A DNA stretch of 34,437 bases from JACRFW01 sp964531745. GTDB lineage: Bacteria > Patescibacteriota > Patescibacteriia > Magasanikbacterales > GWA2-37-8. The notes under the pieces were generated by a model. It worked only from the letters and a program-made list of their open reading frames with translations. It was not told where the DNA came from and searched no databases. The position numbers were made by a program, and so were the translations under genes. This document shows positions 15,660 through 23,254 of this stretch, in pieces (within the stretch, counting starts at the first letter, position 1; each line of letters starts with the position of its first letter). Location of the stretch: positions 1 to 34,437 of the forward strand of contig CAZHFX010000008.1 in assembly GCA_964531745.1 (NCBI GenBank), written 5' to 3'.

Positions 15660-16883
15660 ATGTCCGATATTACTAAAGCGATTCAGGCTTTATGCGATGA
15701 GAAAGGCCTGACTTATGAAGCCGTGATGGAAACCATTGAAGCCGCTCTCGCCGCCGCTTATCGTAAAGATTTTGGCAACAAACAGCAGAATATAAAAGTA
15801 AAATTTGATCCGGCCACCGGCAATATGCAGGCTTGGGATGTGAAGACGGTGGTTGAAGATATCGCCGAAGACGTATTGGAGAAGGCGCAGGAAGAGCTTG
15901 CGGTGCGCCGGGAAAGGGCGCGCGAGGCCGGGCTGGAGTTAACTGAAGAAGAAACCGTCGATCTGCCTCGCTTCAACCCGAAGACCGAGATGATGATTAC
16001 CCAGGCGAAAGAGGCGAAAAAGGGTGCGAAGGTAGGGGATATTTTGGAGATTGTACTGGAGATACCGCATGAGTTTGGCCGCATGGCAGCGCAAACCGCC
16101 AAGCAGGTTATTATCCAAAAAATTCGCGAAGCGGAGCGCACCGTTGTTTTTGGTGATTTTAAAGGTCAAGAAGGAACGCTTATTCTCGGCACGGTACAGC
16201 GCGTGGAGGGCCGGAAAGTTTTGGTTGATTTGGGTAAAATTACCGGTGTCATGCCGTCCGACCAGATGATTTTTAACGAACATTACCGCCCGGGAGCGCG
16301 CATGAAGTTTTTTGTCGCCAAGGTGGAAATGACAGCCCGCGGTCCGGAGATTATTTTGTCTCGCGCGGCTCCGGAAATGGTGCGCGAAGTTTTTAAGCAA
16401 GAGATTCCAGAAGTGGCGAGCGGCGTGATAGAAATTAAAGGCGTCGCTCGCGATGCCGGATTCCGTTCCAAAGTGGCGGTCGCGACCGATGATTCCTCAA
16501 TTGATCCGATTGGTTCCTGCATCGGACAGCGCGGCAGCCGCATCAATACCATCATTGAAGAACTCGGCGGCGAGAAGATTGATGTTATCCAGTATAACGA
16601 CGATGCCGCGGGTTACATCGCGCACGCTTTGTCGCCGGCCAAAGCGGTATCGGTGGATTTGAATGATGTGGAAAAAACCGCCACTGTTACCGTCGCTCCG
16701 GAGCAATTTTCTATCGCGATTGGCCGTTCCGGCCAAAATGTGCGCTTAGCTTCCGAGCTTACCGGTTGGAGAATAAACGTGGCTCAACTCGGCGGCGAGG
16801 CTGTGCCGGTCGCTGAGGATGTGGCTACTGGAGGCGAGGCGCCGGCTTCCGAAGAACCGGAGCGAGCACCAAAATCTGAATGA
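15660..16883 (+). CDS. nusA: Transcription termination/antitermination factor NusA
   Basis: RNA polymerase-bound factor for pausing, termination and antitermination. It is 407 residues, the short form without the extra C-terminal acidic repeats. Order: N-terminal polymerase-binding domain (AIQALCDEKGLTYEAVMETI); S1 domain around residues 165-230 (TLILGTVQRVEGRKVLVDLG); KH1 with DPIGSCIGQRGSRI and GEKIDVI; KH2 with EQFSIAIGRSGQNVRLASEL; and a short acidic tail. The ATG at 15660 gives the family start. The common partner infB is elsewhere in the window (3414). Here yidC follows after 65 bases. A terminator-like hairpin in the leader is compatible with feedback, which is inference. Confidence 0.96.
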   Translation: MSDITKAIQALCDEKGLTYEAVMETIEAALAAAYRKDFGNKQQNIKVKFDPATGNMQAWDVKTVVEDIAEDVLEKAQEELAVRRERAREAGLELTEEETVDLPRFNPKTEMMITQAKEAKKGAKVGDILEIVLEIPHEFGRMAAQTAKQVIIQKIREAERTVVFGDFKGQEGTLILGTVQRVEGRKVLVDLGKITGVMPSDQMIFNEHYRPGARMKFFVAKVEMTARGPEIILSRAAPEMVREVFKQEIPEVASGVIEIKGVARDAGFRSKVAVATDDSSIDPIGSCIGQRGSRINTIIEELGGEKIDVIQYNDDAAGYIAHALSPAKAVSVDLNDVEKTATVTVAPEQFSIAIGRSGQNVRLASELTGWRINVAQLGGEAVPVAEDVATGGEAPASEEPERAPKSE

Positions 16884-16934
16884 TGAATATCAAATCAGCG
16901 AACGGCAACGCGTCGTCATTTAATATTTAACATT
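16879..16934 (+). terminator. Imperfect hairpin at the nusA stop
   Basis: A 17-nt A/T-rich arm at 16879-16895 pairs with 16918-16934 with three mismatches; it overlaps the nusA stop codon. It has no long U-tract, so its strength as a terminator is doubtful. Confidence 0.35.
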
Positions 16935-16948
16935 CGTCTTTTCCACTT

Positions 16949-17719
16949 ATGGCCTCTCTTTTTAATGTCGTTCTCTATCAGCCCATTTTTAATTTGTTCA
17001 TCGGTCTCTATAATATTTTGCCCGGCCACGATTTGGGGGTGGTAATTTTTGTTTTAACGGTTTTGGTTCGTTTGGCCTTATACCCGCTAACTACCTCGTC
17101 CATAAAGGCCCAGAAATCCATGCAGGAGCTTCAACCCAAGATGGAAGCGATAAAAAAGGAGTTTCCCAATGATAAGCAAAAGCAGGCCGAAGCCACCATG
17201 GCGCTCTACAAGACGCATAAAGTCAACCCGTTGACATCGTGTCTGCCTATGCTTGTTCAACTGCCGTTCTTGCTCGCTCTTTTTTGGGTGTTGCGCGACG
17301 GTTTGGCTTCGCAAAATCTCGGAGCCAATCTTTATCCTTTTGTGCATAATCCGGGAGCATTAAATCCGCTGTCGTTTGGGTCTTTTGATCTGGCCAAGCC
17401 AAGCATCGCGCTGTCAGTTTTGGCCGGTTTGGCGCAGTTTTTTCAAGCTAAGACTTTAAGCGTCAAGAAAGCGCCAAAAGAGGCAGGAGCCGGAGCCAAA
17501 GATGAGGATATGGCGGCGATGATGAACAAACAAATGCTCTACGTAATGCCGGTGATGACGGTTTTAATAGGCGTCAAATTTCCGGCCGGTCTTACTTTGT
17601 ATTGGTTTTTGAGCACTGCCCTCATGCTGGCCCAACAACTCTTTATGTTCCGCAAGAAGGACGATGCGAACACCCCGAAGTCTGACATAAAAGTAATTGA
17701 AGGGAAAATAGTGGCGTAA
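16949..17719 (+). CDS. yidC: YidC/Oxa1 family membrane insertase
   Basis: Inserts and folds inner-membrane proteins, alone or with Sec. It is 256 residues, the short type without the large periplasmic domain of enterobacterial YidC. The pattern is typical: an N-terminal helix (VVLYQPIFNLFIGLYNILPG), GVVIFVLTVLVRLALYPLT with the conserved Arg in the hydrophilic groove, a charged cytoplasmic hairpin (MQELQPKMEAIKKEFPNDKQ), LPMLVQLPFLLALFWVLRDG, a charged loop, and a C-terminal helix pair ending in FPAGLTLYWFLSTALML and a short tail. It follows nusA by 65 bases. No rnpA or rpmH is seen nearby, unlike the classical yidC cluster. Confidence 0.95.
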   Translation: MASLFNVVLYQPIFNLFIGLYNILPGHDLGVVIFVLTVLVRLALYPLTTSSIKAQKSMQELQPKMEAIKKEFPNDKQKQAEATMALYKTHKVNPLTSCLPMLVQLPFLLALFWVLRDGLASQNLGANLYPFVHNPGALNPLSFGSFDLAKPSIALSVLAGLAQFFQAKTLSVKKAPKEAGAGAKDEDMAAMMNKQMLYVMPVMTVLIGVKFPAGLTLYWFLSTALMLAQQLFMFRKKDDANTPKSDIKVIEGKIVA

Positions 17720-17732
17720 GTTTTCGTTGGCT

Positions 17733-17740
17733 GTTATACT
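17733..17740 (+). promoter_or_regulatory. Extended -10 promoter for the nucleotidyltransferase-like gene
   Basis: GT plus TATACT at 17733-17740, preceded by T at 17732 to give the extended TGN motif. The ATG at 17749 lies 8 nt past the -10 box, so the mRNA would start at or next to the AUG. No good -35 is seen. Confidence 0.5.
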
Positions 17741-17748
17741 AGCGTGGT

Positions 17749-18705
17749 ATGCCGATGTCGCCGCTGGAGCAGTCAATTTTTCGGACAATTTCATATTTTG
17801 ATATTGCTCATTTTCCCCTTACCAAAGAGGAATTGTGGCGTTTTTTGTGGTCTGGCCTTCGCCCTGATAAAGCCCCGGCAGAACCGGGTGATACTTTTTT
17901 GGCTACTCTTCAAGCCGCTCCTTTTTTAGAGGGAAAATACGGCTACTATTTTTTGCGCGGGCAAACGGCCCATGTGGAAGAGCGGCGGCGGGCGGTGGCG
18001 TCCATCGACCAGAAGCTCGCGAAAGCGCGGCGCGCGGCGCGGCTGATTAGCATCATACCATTTTTGCGGGCGGTGTTTGTGTGCAACTCCGTGGGGCGAG
18101 AGGTGGCACAACTAGAGAGCGACATTGATTTTTTTATTGTTACCGAAACCAACCGGCTGTGGATTGTGCGTTTTTTCGCTAATCTGCTTTTGCGTTTGTT
18201 TGGTCTGCGCACTTACGGTAAAAGACAGCGCGACCGAATTTGTCTGTCGTTTTTCGTTGATCGGGCGCATTTGGATTTGTCACCCTGGCGCGTGGCGCCG
18301 GATGACGCGCATTTTGCCTATTGGATTTTGCAAATGGTGCCAGTATATGATCCGGGCGATATCTACCGGATATTTTTAGAAAATAATCGTTGGTTAGAAG
18401 ATTACCTGCCCAATGCCATGCCAGTTTTGCCAAACAAACAGCCATCATCTTCGGGGACTGTCGGCATCTGGCGCCGTGTATGGGAGCGTTGGTGGCAAGG
18501 GGCCTACGGCGATCTAATTGAAAAACAAGCGCGGGAAATTCAGAAATCACTTTTATCTCGTTTGGTAAAAAACAAAGCCGAAGAGAAAGATTACGGGGTG
18601 GTCATTCAACCCGGCATCGTGAAGCTTCATGAGAACGATACCAGGCAGTCTTACCGGCAAGCGTGGCTTAATAAAATAAACGAAGCCGAACGCTATGCCG
18701 CTTAA
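17749..18705 (+). CDS. Nucleotidyltransferase-like protein of unknown function
   Basis: Protein of 318 residues that I do not recognise as a named family. The N-terminal 70 residues (LEQSIFRTISYFDIAHFPLT...EELWRFLW) look like a winged-helix type helical region. The central part has SVGREVAQLESDIDFFIVT (about residues 107-125), where the DID pair following a GR-containing helix start resembles the metal-binding DxD of the MNT/Pol-beta nucleotidyltransferase fold. Then comes a hydrophobic helix (FFANLLLRLFGL), and a charged C-terminal tail with several Trp. It overlaps the next gene by 11 bases, so it is linked to the O-antigen-ligase-like protein and may handle a surface-polymer precursor. That is only context. 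Confidence 0.75.
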   Translation: MPMSPLEQSIFRTISYFDIAHFPLTKEELWRFLWSGLRPDKAPAEPGDTFLATLQAAPFLEGKYGYYFLRGQTAHVEERRRAVASIDQKLAKARRAARLISIIPFLRAVFVCNSVGREVAQLESDIDFFIVTETNRLWIVRFFANLLLRLFGLRTYGKRQRDRICLSFFVDRAHLDLSPWRVAPDDAHFAYWILQMVPVYDPGDIYRIFLENNRWLEDYLPNAMPVLPNKQPSSSGTVGIWRRVWERWWQGAYGDLIEKQAREIQKSLLSRLVKNKAEEKDYGVVIQPGIVKLHENDTRQSYRQAWLNKINEAERYAA

Positions 18706-20046
18706 GCGTTTAATATATTTTCTCATTTTACTTTTCTTGTTTCTGTTGCCCTGGCAGGCGCGGGTTGTGTACGCCCCGGCGTTTTTGGGCGGCCAATTTT
18801 GGGAATACGGAAGCGGGAGTTGGTATGCGACCGAGGTTTTACTTTGGGCGATTATCATTTTTTCGGCTTTTGACCGGTTTCGCCGGAGAAGTTTTTGGGT
18901 GCTCTCGGCTAGACGGGAACATTTTCAGGAACACTGGCCCCGATTGTTTTTTGGCATTGTTATTTTAATATATGCCCTGGGGCAGATGGTGTGGAGCGTC
19001 AGCCCCGCGATTTCTTATCAGTGGCTGTTTCATCTGCTGGAGGGGTTGTGCTTGCTGGTTATTATCGCGGAGCGGGCAGGCGAGGGAAGGGCGCTGAAAA
19101 TTGCTTTTTGGGCGGGCGGGGTGGGGCAGGGCATCTTGGCGGTGGGTCAGTTTTTTTCGCAAACAGTAACTCATATACCCGGGTTTGGCATGGCTCCGCA
19201 GACAGCGGCCAGGCTTGGGAGTTTTGTAATTGAAACGGGAACGGAACGCTGGCTTCGCGCTTATGGCGCCTTTGGCTCGCCGAATATTTTAGGCGGATAC
19301 TTGGCTTTGGTGTTTGTCATTGGCTTGTTGCTTTATCTCAAAAGTTCGCCGCCGCAGAAAATATTTTTTACGGTTGGCCAGATGGTGGTAGTGGCCGGTT
19401 TGGTTTTATCTTTTTCACGCGGGGCGTGGGCGGCGGTGTGGGCGGGAGCCATCGCCACTGTCATTCTGACCCCGCCTTTGCGGGGGAAGAATCTCTGTCC
19501 CAATCACCAAGAGGACAGGGATCCTTCGGTCGTTTCACTCTCTCAGGATGACAGTGAACCGCGGAATGACATATTGAAACAATTAGTATTTTGTTTTTTG
19601 GTTGTGGCCGTTTTGTTTTTTATTTTCCGCCCTCTTTTCACCACACGCTTCACACCCAGCGTCCGGCTGGAGTCGCGGTCGCTTGCGGAGCGCGCCGGTC
19701 AGTATCGCGATGCCTTGTCTATCCTCAAGGAACATTGGTTGACCGGGGTAGGGCCGGGGGCCTATACAGCGGCGCTTGTCGGGAAACATCCGGAGCGGCC
19801 GGTGTGGAATCTTCAGCCGGCGCATAATATTTATCTGTTGCTGTTTGTCGAGCTGGGCGCGGTTGGTTTTGTTTTATTCTTTTGGTGGTGTTTTTTTATC
19901 GCCCGGCGTATTTTGGAGCGGGAGCGGCGGNNNNNNNNNNCGTTTTGTTGACCCTGTTGGTTTTAGGATTGTTTGATCATTGGCTCGCGAGCCTGTATAT
20001 AGGGCAAATAGCGTGGTGGGTTATTTTTGGCCTAGGTTTGCTGTAA
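18695..20046 (+). CDS. O-antigen ligase/polymerase-like membrane protein (contains assembly gap)
   Basis: Polytopic membrane protein of the Wzy/WaaL type, around 450 residues. It has 10 or so hydrophobic stretches, the GSPNILGGYLALV segment, SFSRGAWAAVWAG, then GVGPGAYTAALVGKHP and PAHNIYLLLFVELG, which are typical of the Wzy_C region with its conserved His. It should polymerise or ligate surface glycans at the outer face of the membrane. Residues about 255-287 are a family A repeat, in frame. Ten N at 19931-19940 interrupt the 3' part; the frame before and after does not match over 10 bases, so the gap length is a placeholder. After the gap the reading frame is LLVLGLFDHWLASLYIG and stops at 20044-20046. 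Confidence 0.85.
19456..19556. repeat. Family A palindromic element inside the O-antigen-ligase-like gene
   Basis: Terminal inverted repeats CACTGTCATTCTGA (19456-19469) and TCAGGATGACAGTG (19543-19556) match at 13 of 14 positions. The internal stem ATCTCTGTCC (19491-19500) pairs with GGACAGGGAT (19513-19522), and there is a small hairpin CCCCGC-CTTTG-CGGGG. It is very similar to the copy in rsmA, and is translated in frame in a loop between membrane segments. Confidence 0.85.
19931..19940. other. Assembly gap (10 N)
   Basis: Ten N inside the 3' part of the O-antigen-ligase-like gene. The reading frames on the two sides do not join over 10 bases, so the true length differs. Confidence 0.99.
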
Positions 20047-20088
20047 ATAGGTCTATTTTCTTGTGGATAATGTCGGGGATAGAGGCTC

Positions 20089-20116
20089 TTGACATTTTTT
20101 TAGTTTAGAGTACAAT
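20089..20116 (+). promoter_or_regulatory. groESL promoter
   Basis: TTGACA (20089-20094), 16-bp spacer, TACAAT (20111-20116). This is the best sigma-70-type promoter in the window. The expected start, near 20123, is next to the CIRCE-type operator, which would block polymerase when bound. Confidence 0.8.
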
Positions 20117-20124
20117 GGAGCTAC

Positions 20125-20151
20125 TTATCACTCGTTAATTAGGAGTGATAA
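20125..20151. promoter_or_regulatory. CIRCE-type operator upstream of groES
   Basis: TTATCACTC (20125-20133), 9-nt spacer, GAGTGATAA (20143-20151): a perfect 9-bp inverted repeat. The known CIRCE consensus is TTAGCACTC-N9-GAGTGCTAA, so the only change is the symmetrical G to T and C to A at one position of each arm. This predicts repression by an HrcA homologue under non-stress conditions. Confidence 0.9.
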
Positions 20152-20180
20152 CTCTAGTCTATTTATTTTCTTATTTTACT

Positions 20181-20468
20181 ATGGCCATACGACCATTAGG
20201 CGACCACGTGCTGGTACGCCAGAAAAAGGAGGACGAAGTGACGTCGTTCGGTTTGGTTTTGACCGGCGACAAAAAGAAAAAGCCGGAAGGCGAGGTTATC
20301 GTTGTCGGCCCGGGGAAAATTTTAGAAAATGGCGGGCGTTCCCAAATGGACGTGAAAGCGGGGGATCACGTCATTATGAAAAGTTGGGGCGGCGATGACG
20401 TGGAATTGGAAAAAGAGGAGTATAAAATCGTGTCGCAAGATGACATTCTTGCCGTAGTTGAGAAATAA
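20181..20468 (+). CDS. groES: Co-chaperonin GroES
   Basis: Heptameric lid of the GroEL chamber. It is 95 residues from the ATG at 20181, where MAIRPLGDHVLVRQ matches the family start; the longer frame from 20145 would run through the operator region and is rejected. The family pattern is visible: VLVRQ, the mobile loop region EVTSFGLVLTG (which carries the GroEL-binding hydrophobic residues), KKKPEGEVIVVGPGK, KAGDHVIMKSWGGDDVEL and the ending DDILAVVEK. It is 14 bases upstream of groEL and under a CIRCE-type operator. Confidence 0.97.
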   Translation: MAIRPLGDHVLVRQKKEDEVTSFGLVLTGDKKKKPEGEVIVVGPGKILENGGRSQMDVKAGDHVIMKSWGGDDVELEKEEYKIVSQDDILAVVEK

Positions 20469-20482
20469 TCTTTTAGAAGCAT

Positions 20483-22147
20483 ATGGCTAAACAAATTATT
20501 TTTTCCGACGAAGCCCGCCGCAAACTCGTGGCCGGCGTGAACACACTCGCGAACGTCGTGAAAGTGACGCTGGGTCCGAAGGGGCGGAACGTGGTTTTGG
20601 ACAAGGGCTATGGCGCGCCGACTATTACCAAAGACGGCGTGAGCGTGGCCAAAGAAATTGAAGTGGAAGATAAATTTGAGAATGCCGGCGTGGAGCTGGT
20701 GAAAGAAGTGGCGAGCAAGACCAACGACGATGTCGGAGACGGCACCACGACCGCGACTGTTTTGGCCCAAGCCATTGTGACGCAAGGTCTCAAGGTTGTC
20801 TCAGCCGGAGCCAATGCCGTTGCGCTCAAGCGCGGTATTGACAAATGCGTGGAGGCGATTGTCAAAGAACTCAAAGAAAAAGTTTCCAAGCCGGTGGAAC
20901 AAAATGAAATTGCCAACGTCGCTTCTATTTCCGCCAATGACCAGGAAATTGGCAAGCAAATTGCCGATGCCATGAAAGCCGTGGGCAAGGACGGTGTCAT
21001 CACCGTGGAGGAGTCCCAAACTTTTGGCATGCAGATAGAGACCGTGCAGGGGATGCGTTTTGACAAGGGCTATGTGTCGCCCTATATGGTGACTAACGCC
21101 GAGCGCATGGAAGCGGAATATTCCGATCCGTATATTTTGATTACAGACAAAAAAATTTCGTCCATTCATGATGTTTTGCCGTTGCTGGAGAAATTAGCGC
21201 AAAGCGGCAAAAAAGATATCGTCATCATCGCGGAAGATGTGGATGGCGAAGCGCTGGCGACGTTTGTGGTCAATAAATTGCGCGGCACTTTCAATGTGTT
21301 AGCGGTGAAAGCGCCGGGCTTTGGCGACCGCCGCAAGGAAATGTTGCAGGATATTGCCGTTTTAACCGGCGGCAAGATGATTACCGAAGAGCTCGGCCTT
21401 AAATTGGACAAGGTAGAACTGGAAGATTTGGGTCGGGCGCACAAAGTAATAGCGACCAAAGAGGCGTGTACTATCGTGGAAGGCAAGGGCGACAAGAGCG
21501 CCATTGCTGACCGCGTGAGCCAAATTAAGAAAGCGATTGCCGACTCGGACAGCGATTTTGACAAAGAAAAACTTCAGGAACGCCTGGCCAAACTGGCCGG
21601 CGGCGTCGCCATCATCAAAGTTGGCGCGGCGACGGAAACTGAAATGAAAGAAGTGAAGCACCGTATTGAGGATGCCGTGGGCGCTACCAAGGCCGCGCAA
21701 GAAGAAGGCATTGTGCCGGGCGGAGGCCTCGCTCTTGTGCGCGCCCTCAAAGCTTTAGATGGGATCAAACTTGACCCAGAAGAAGCGTTTGCGATTGATA
21801 TTCTTCGCCGTGCCCTGCAAGAGCCAATGCGTCAAATAGCGGAAAATGCTGGAACCGACGGTGCTGTAGTTATAGATCACATAATTAATGTTGAACAGAA
21901 AGCCGGACCAGGAAATCAGAATGTTGGGTATAATGCCCTTACGGGAGGCTATGGTGATATGTTCAACGCTGGCATTATTGACCCGACCAAAGTTACTCGT
22001 AGCGCTTTGCAAAACGCGGCTTCAATTGCCGGAATGTTCCTCACCACCGAAGCAGTTGTCACCGACCTGCCGAAGAAAGAAGAGGCCGCGCCGCCGATGG
22101 GCGGAGGAATGGGAGGCATGGGCGGTGGTATGGGTGGAATGTACTAG
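20483..22147 (+). CDS. groEL: Chaperonin GroEL
   Basis: Tetradecameric ATP-driven folding chamber. It is 554 residues, close to the usual 545. Visible: MAKQIIFSDEARRKLVAGVN, LGPKGRNVVLDKGYG and DGVSVAKEIEVEDKFEN, then the ATP site VGDGTTTATVLAQAI. The apical domain holds GMRFDKGYVSPYMVTNAERM; later come KAPGFGDRRKEML and the hinge GATKAAQEEGIVPGGGLAL. The C-terminal tail of repeated GGM units ends GGMGGMY, as in canonical GroEL. It is co-transcribed with groES. A terminator (22172-22203) follows. Confidence 0.99.
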   Translation: MAKQIIFSDEARRKLVAGVNTLANVVKVTLGPKGRNVVLDKGYGAPTITKDGVSVAKEIEVEDKFENAGVELVKEVASKTNDDVGDGTTTATVLAQAIVTQGLKVVSAGANAVALKRGIDKCVEAIVKELKEKVSKPVEQNEIANVASISANDQEIGKQIADAMKAVGKDGVITVEESQTFGMQIETVQGMRFDKGYVSPYMVTNAERMEAEYSDPYILITDKKISSIHDVLPLLEKLAQSGKKDIVIIAEDVDGEALATFVVNKLRGTFNVLAVKAPGFGDRRKEMLQDIAVLTGGKMITEELGLKLDKVELEDLGRAHKVIATKEACTIVEGKGDKSAIADRVSQIKKAIADSDSDFDKEKLQERLAKLAGGVAIIKVGAATETEMKEVKHRIEDAVGATKAAQEEGIVPGGGLALVRALKALDGIKLDPEEAFAIDILRRALQEPMRQIAENAGTDGAVVIDHIINVEQKAGPGNQNVGYNALTGGYGDMFNAGIIDPTKVTRSALQNAASIAGMFLTTEAVVTDLPKKEEAAPPMGGGMGGMGGGMGGMY

Positions 22148-22171
22148 AAAAAAAACCAATAAGCAAAAAAG

Positions 22172-22203
22172 AAAATACGCTCCAAACCGGGGCGTATTTT
22201 GTT
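22172..22203. terminator. Terminator after groEL, probably bidirectional
   Basis: AAAATACGC (22172-22180) pairs with GCGTATTTT (22192-22200), 9 bp perfect with an 11-nt loop, followed by GTTTG. A-runs on the other side make it usable for the convergent small gene as well. Confidence 0.8.
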
Positions 22204-22212
22204 TGTTGAGGG

Positions 22213-22553
22213 CGTCCTTGAGCGGGGAGGCCCTCGTTACTACCTCCCATGATGGCGCAGGTCAACCACGCCGGAGGGTGGCGGTCTCCACTCGTTCGGG
22301 CCTTTTTTGCAGTAGAAGTGGAGTATGTAGTCTCCTCCCTCCGCCGCTCTGTTGCGCGTGCATGCTCCCGGGGTGACGTCGAATGTTCTGGCCAGCCGTT
22401 CTTCGGCCTGATCCATGGTTTCCCCGGGTTGTAAAGTCATGGCTACGTTTCCCATGTAAACATATCCGGCGGCGTACGCGTCTTGCGGTCTGTCGAAACG
22501 TTGAAGCGGCATTTTCTCACCTCCTTCCGTCTGGGGTGTCCCGCTCAAGGACG
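22213..22553. repeat. 14-bp perfect inverted repeat enclosing the small gene at 22240-22512
   Basis: CGTCCTTGAGCGGG at 22213-22226 and its exact reverse complement CCCGCTCAAGGACG at 22540-22553. The promoter at 22560-22587 (- strand) should start transcription at about 22553. The mRNA would therefore begin with one arm and carry the other after the stop codon, allowing 5'-3' pairing of the transcript. A further stem GAGGGC/GCCCTC (22208-22213/22230-22235) sits at the 3' side. Confidence 0.7.
22240..22512 (-). CDS. Small protein of unknown function (90 residues)
   Basis: I do not recognise this protein. It starts MPLQRFDRPQDAYAAGYVYM and ends with a Pro/Arg/His-rich tail. The middle, MTLQPGETMDQAEERLARTF, looks helical; two cysteines (GACTRN and FYCKKG) stand about 20 residues apart. 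There is no signal peptide or membrane helix. The start at 22512 is chosen over a longer frame because AAGGAGGTGAG (22526-22516) precedes it with the GGAGG core 7 nt away. This is the strongest ribosome-binding site in the window and unlike the neighbours. A promoter lies at 22560-22587. The gene is antisense to its neighbours, convergent with groEL and divergent from dedA, and is enclosed by a 14-bp inverted repeat. Confidence 0.7.
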   Translation of the reverse strand: MPLQRFDRPQDAYAAGYVYMGNVAMTLQPGETMDQAEERLARTFDVTPGACTRNRAAEGGDYILHFYCKKGPNEWRPPPSGVVDLRHHGR

Positions 22554-22559
22554 TTTGAA

Positions 22560-22587
22560 TATTTACAAATATTGCCAAGATTGTCAA
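22560..22587 (-). promoter_or_regulatory. Promoter of the small gene
   Basis: On the - strand, TTGACA (22587-22582), 16-bp spacer, TAAATA (22565-22560). Divergent from the dedA promoter, with the two -35 boxes only 6 bp apart. Confidence 0.65.
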
Positions 22588-22593
22588 GCGGCC

Positions 22594-22622
22594 TTGCTTA
22601 AAATGCTGGAAACGGCTAAAAT
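22594..22622 (+). promoter_or_regulatory. dedA promoter
   Basis: TTGCTT (22594-22599), 17-bp spacer, TAAAAT (22617-22622). The ATG at 22631 is 8 nt past the -10 box, so the transcript would be leaderless. Confidence 0.5.
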
Positions 22623-22630
22623 ATAGCAAT

Positions 22631-23254
22631 ATGATTACTAAAATTATTGATATTTTAGCGGCTGTCGTTGTCGGCGTGATTGGTTTCCTCGGTTACGGCG
22701 GGATTTTTTTGTTGATGTTTTTAGAAAGTTGCGGCGTTCCAATGCCCTCGGAAGTTATTATGCCGTTTTCCGGTTTTTTGGTTTTTAAGGGAGAAATGAA
22801 TCTCATGGCGATTACTTTAGTCGGAACTCTGGGCAATGTCGCCGGTTCCCTGCTCGCTTATTGGATCGGCGCGAAAGGCGGCCGGCCGTTGATTGAAAAG
22901 TACGGCAAATATATTTTAATCTCGCGTCATGATTTGGATTTAGCCGATCGGCTGTTCGCCAAGTACGGCCAGCTGGTGGTGTTCTTCGGCCGCCTCTTGC
23001 CGGTTATCCGCACCTATATCTCTTTTCCGGCCGGCATCGCCAAAATGGACGTGAAAAAATTCGTTTTCTATACAACGCTCGGAGCGCTTCCTTGGGTGTG
23101 GATCTTTGGCTGGCTAGGAGTCAAGATGGGGGAGAATTGGGAAAACATTCGCGCCACTCTCCATAATTTTGATGTCAGCATCGCCTTGCTGGTGGTTGTG
23201 GCTGTCGGCTGGTATATTTGGCGGCATCTGAAAAATAAAAAAAAGTATGCGTAG
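22631..23254 (+). CDS. DedA family membrane protein
   Basis: Integral membrane protein of the DedA/SNARE-associated (VTT domain) family, 207 residues. Such proteins act in undecaprenyl-phosphate or phospholipid flipping and in proton-motive-force homeostasis. Family marks: FLLMFLESCGVPMPSEVIMP with the membrane-embedded Glu and Pro residues, GNVAGSLLAYWIGAKGGRP, and VVFFGRLLPVIRTYISFPAGIA with the conserved Arg residues. The C-terminus is a hydrophobic helix followed by a Lys-rich tail. The stop overlaps the start of the next gene by 8 bases, so both are probably made together. Confidence 0.93.
   Translation: MITKIIDILAAVVVGVIGFLGYGGIFLLMFLESCGVPMPSEVIMPFSGFLVFKGEMNLMAITLVGTLGNVAGSLLAYWIGAKGGRPLIEKYGKYILISRHDLDLADRLFAKYGQLVVFFGRLLPVIRTYISFPAGIAKMDVKKFVFYTTLGALPWVWIFGWLGVKMGENWENIRATLHNFDVSIALLVVVAVGWYIWRHLKNKKKYA

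Noticed and set aside
20145..20180. Longer N-terminus for groES
   Set aside because: It would start inside the CIRCE-type operator; MAIRPLGDHV at 20181 is the family start.
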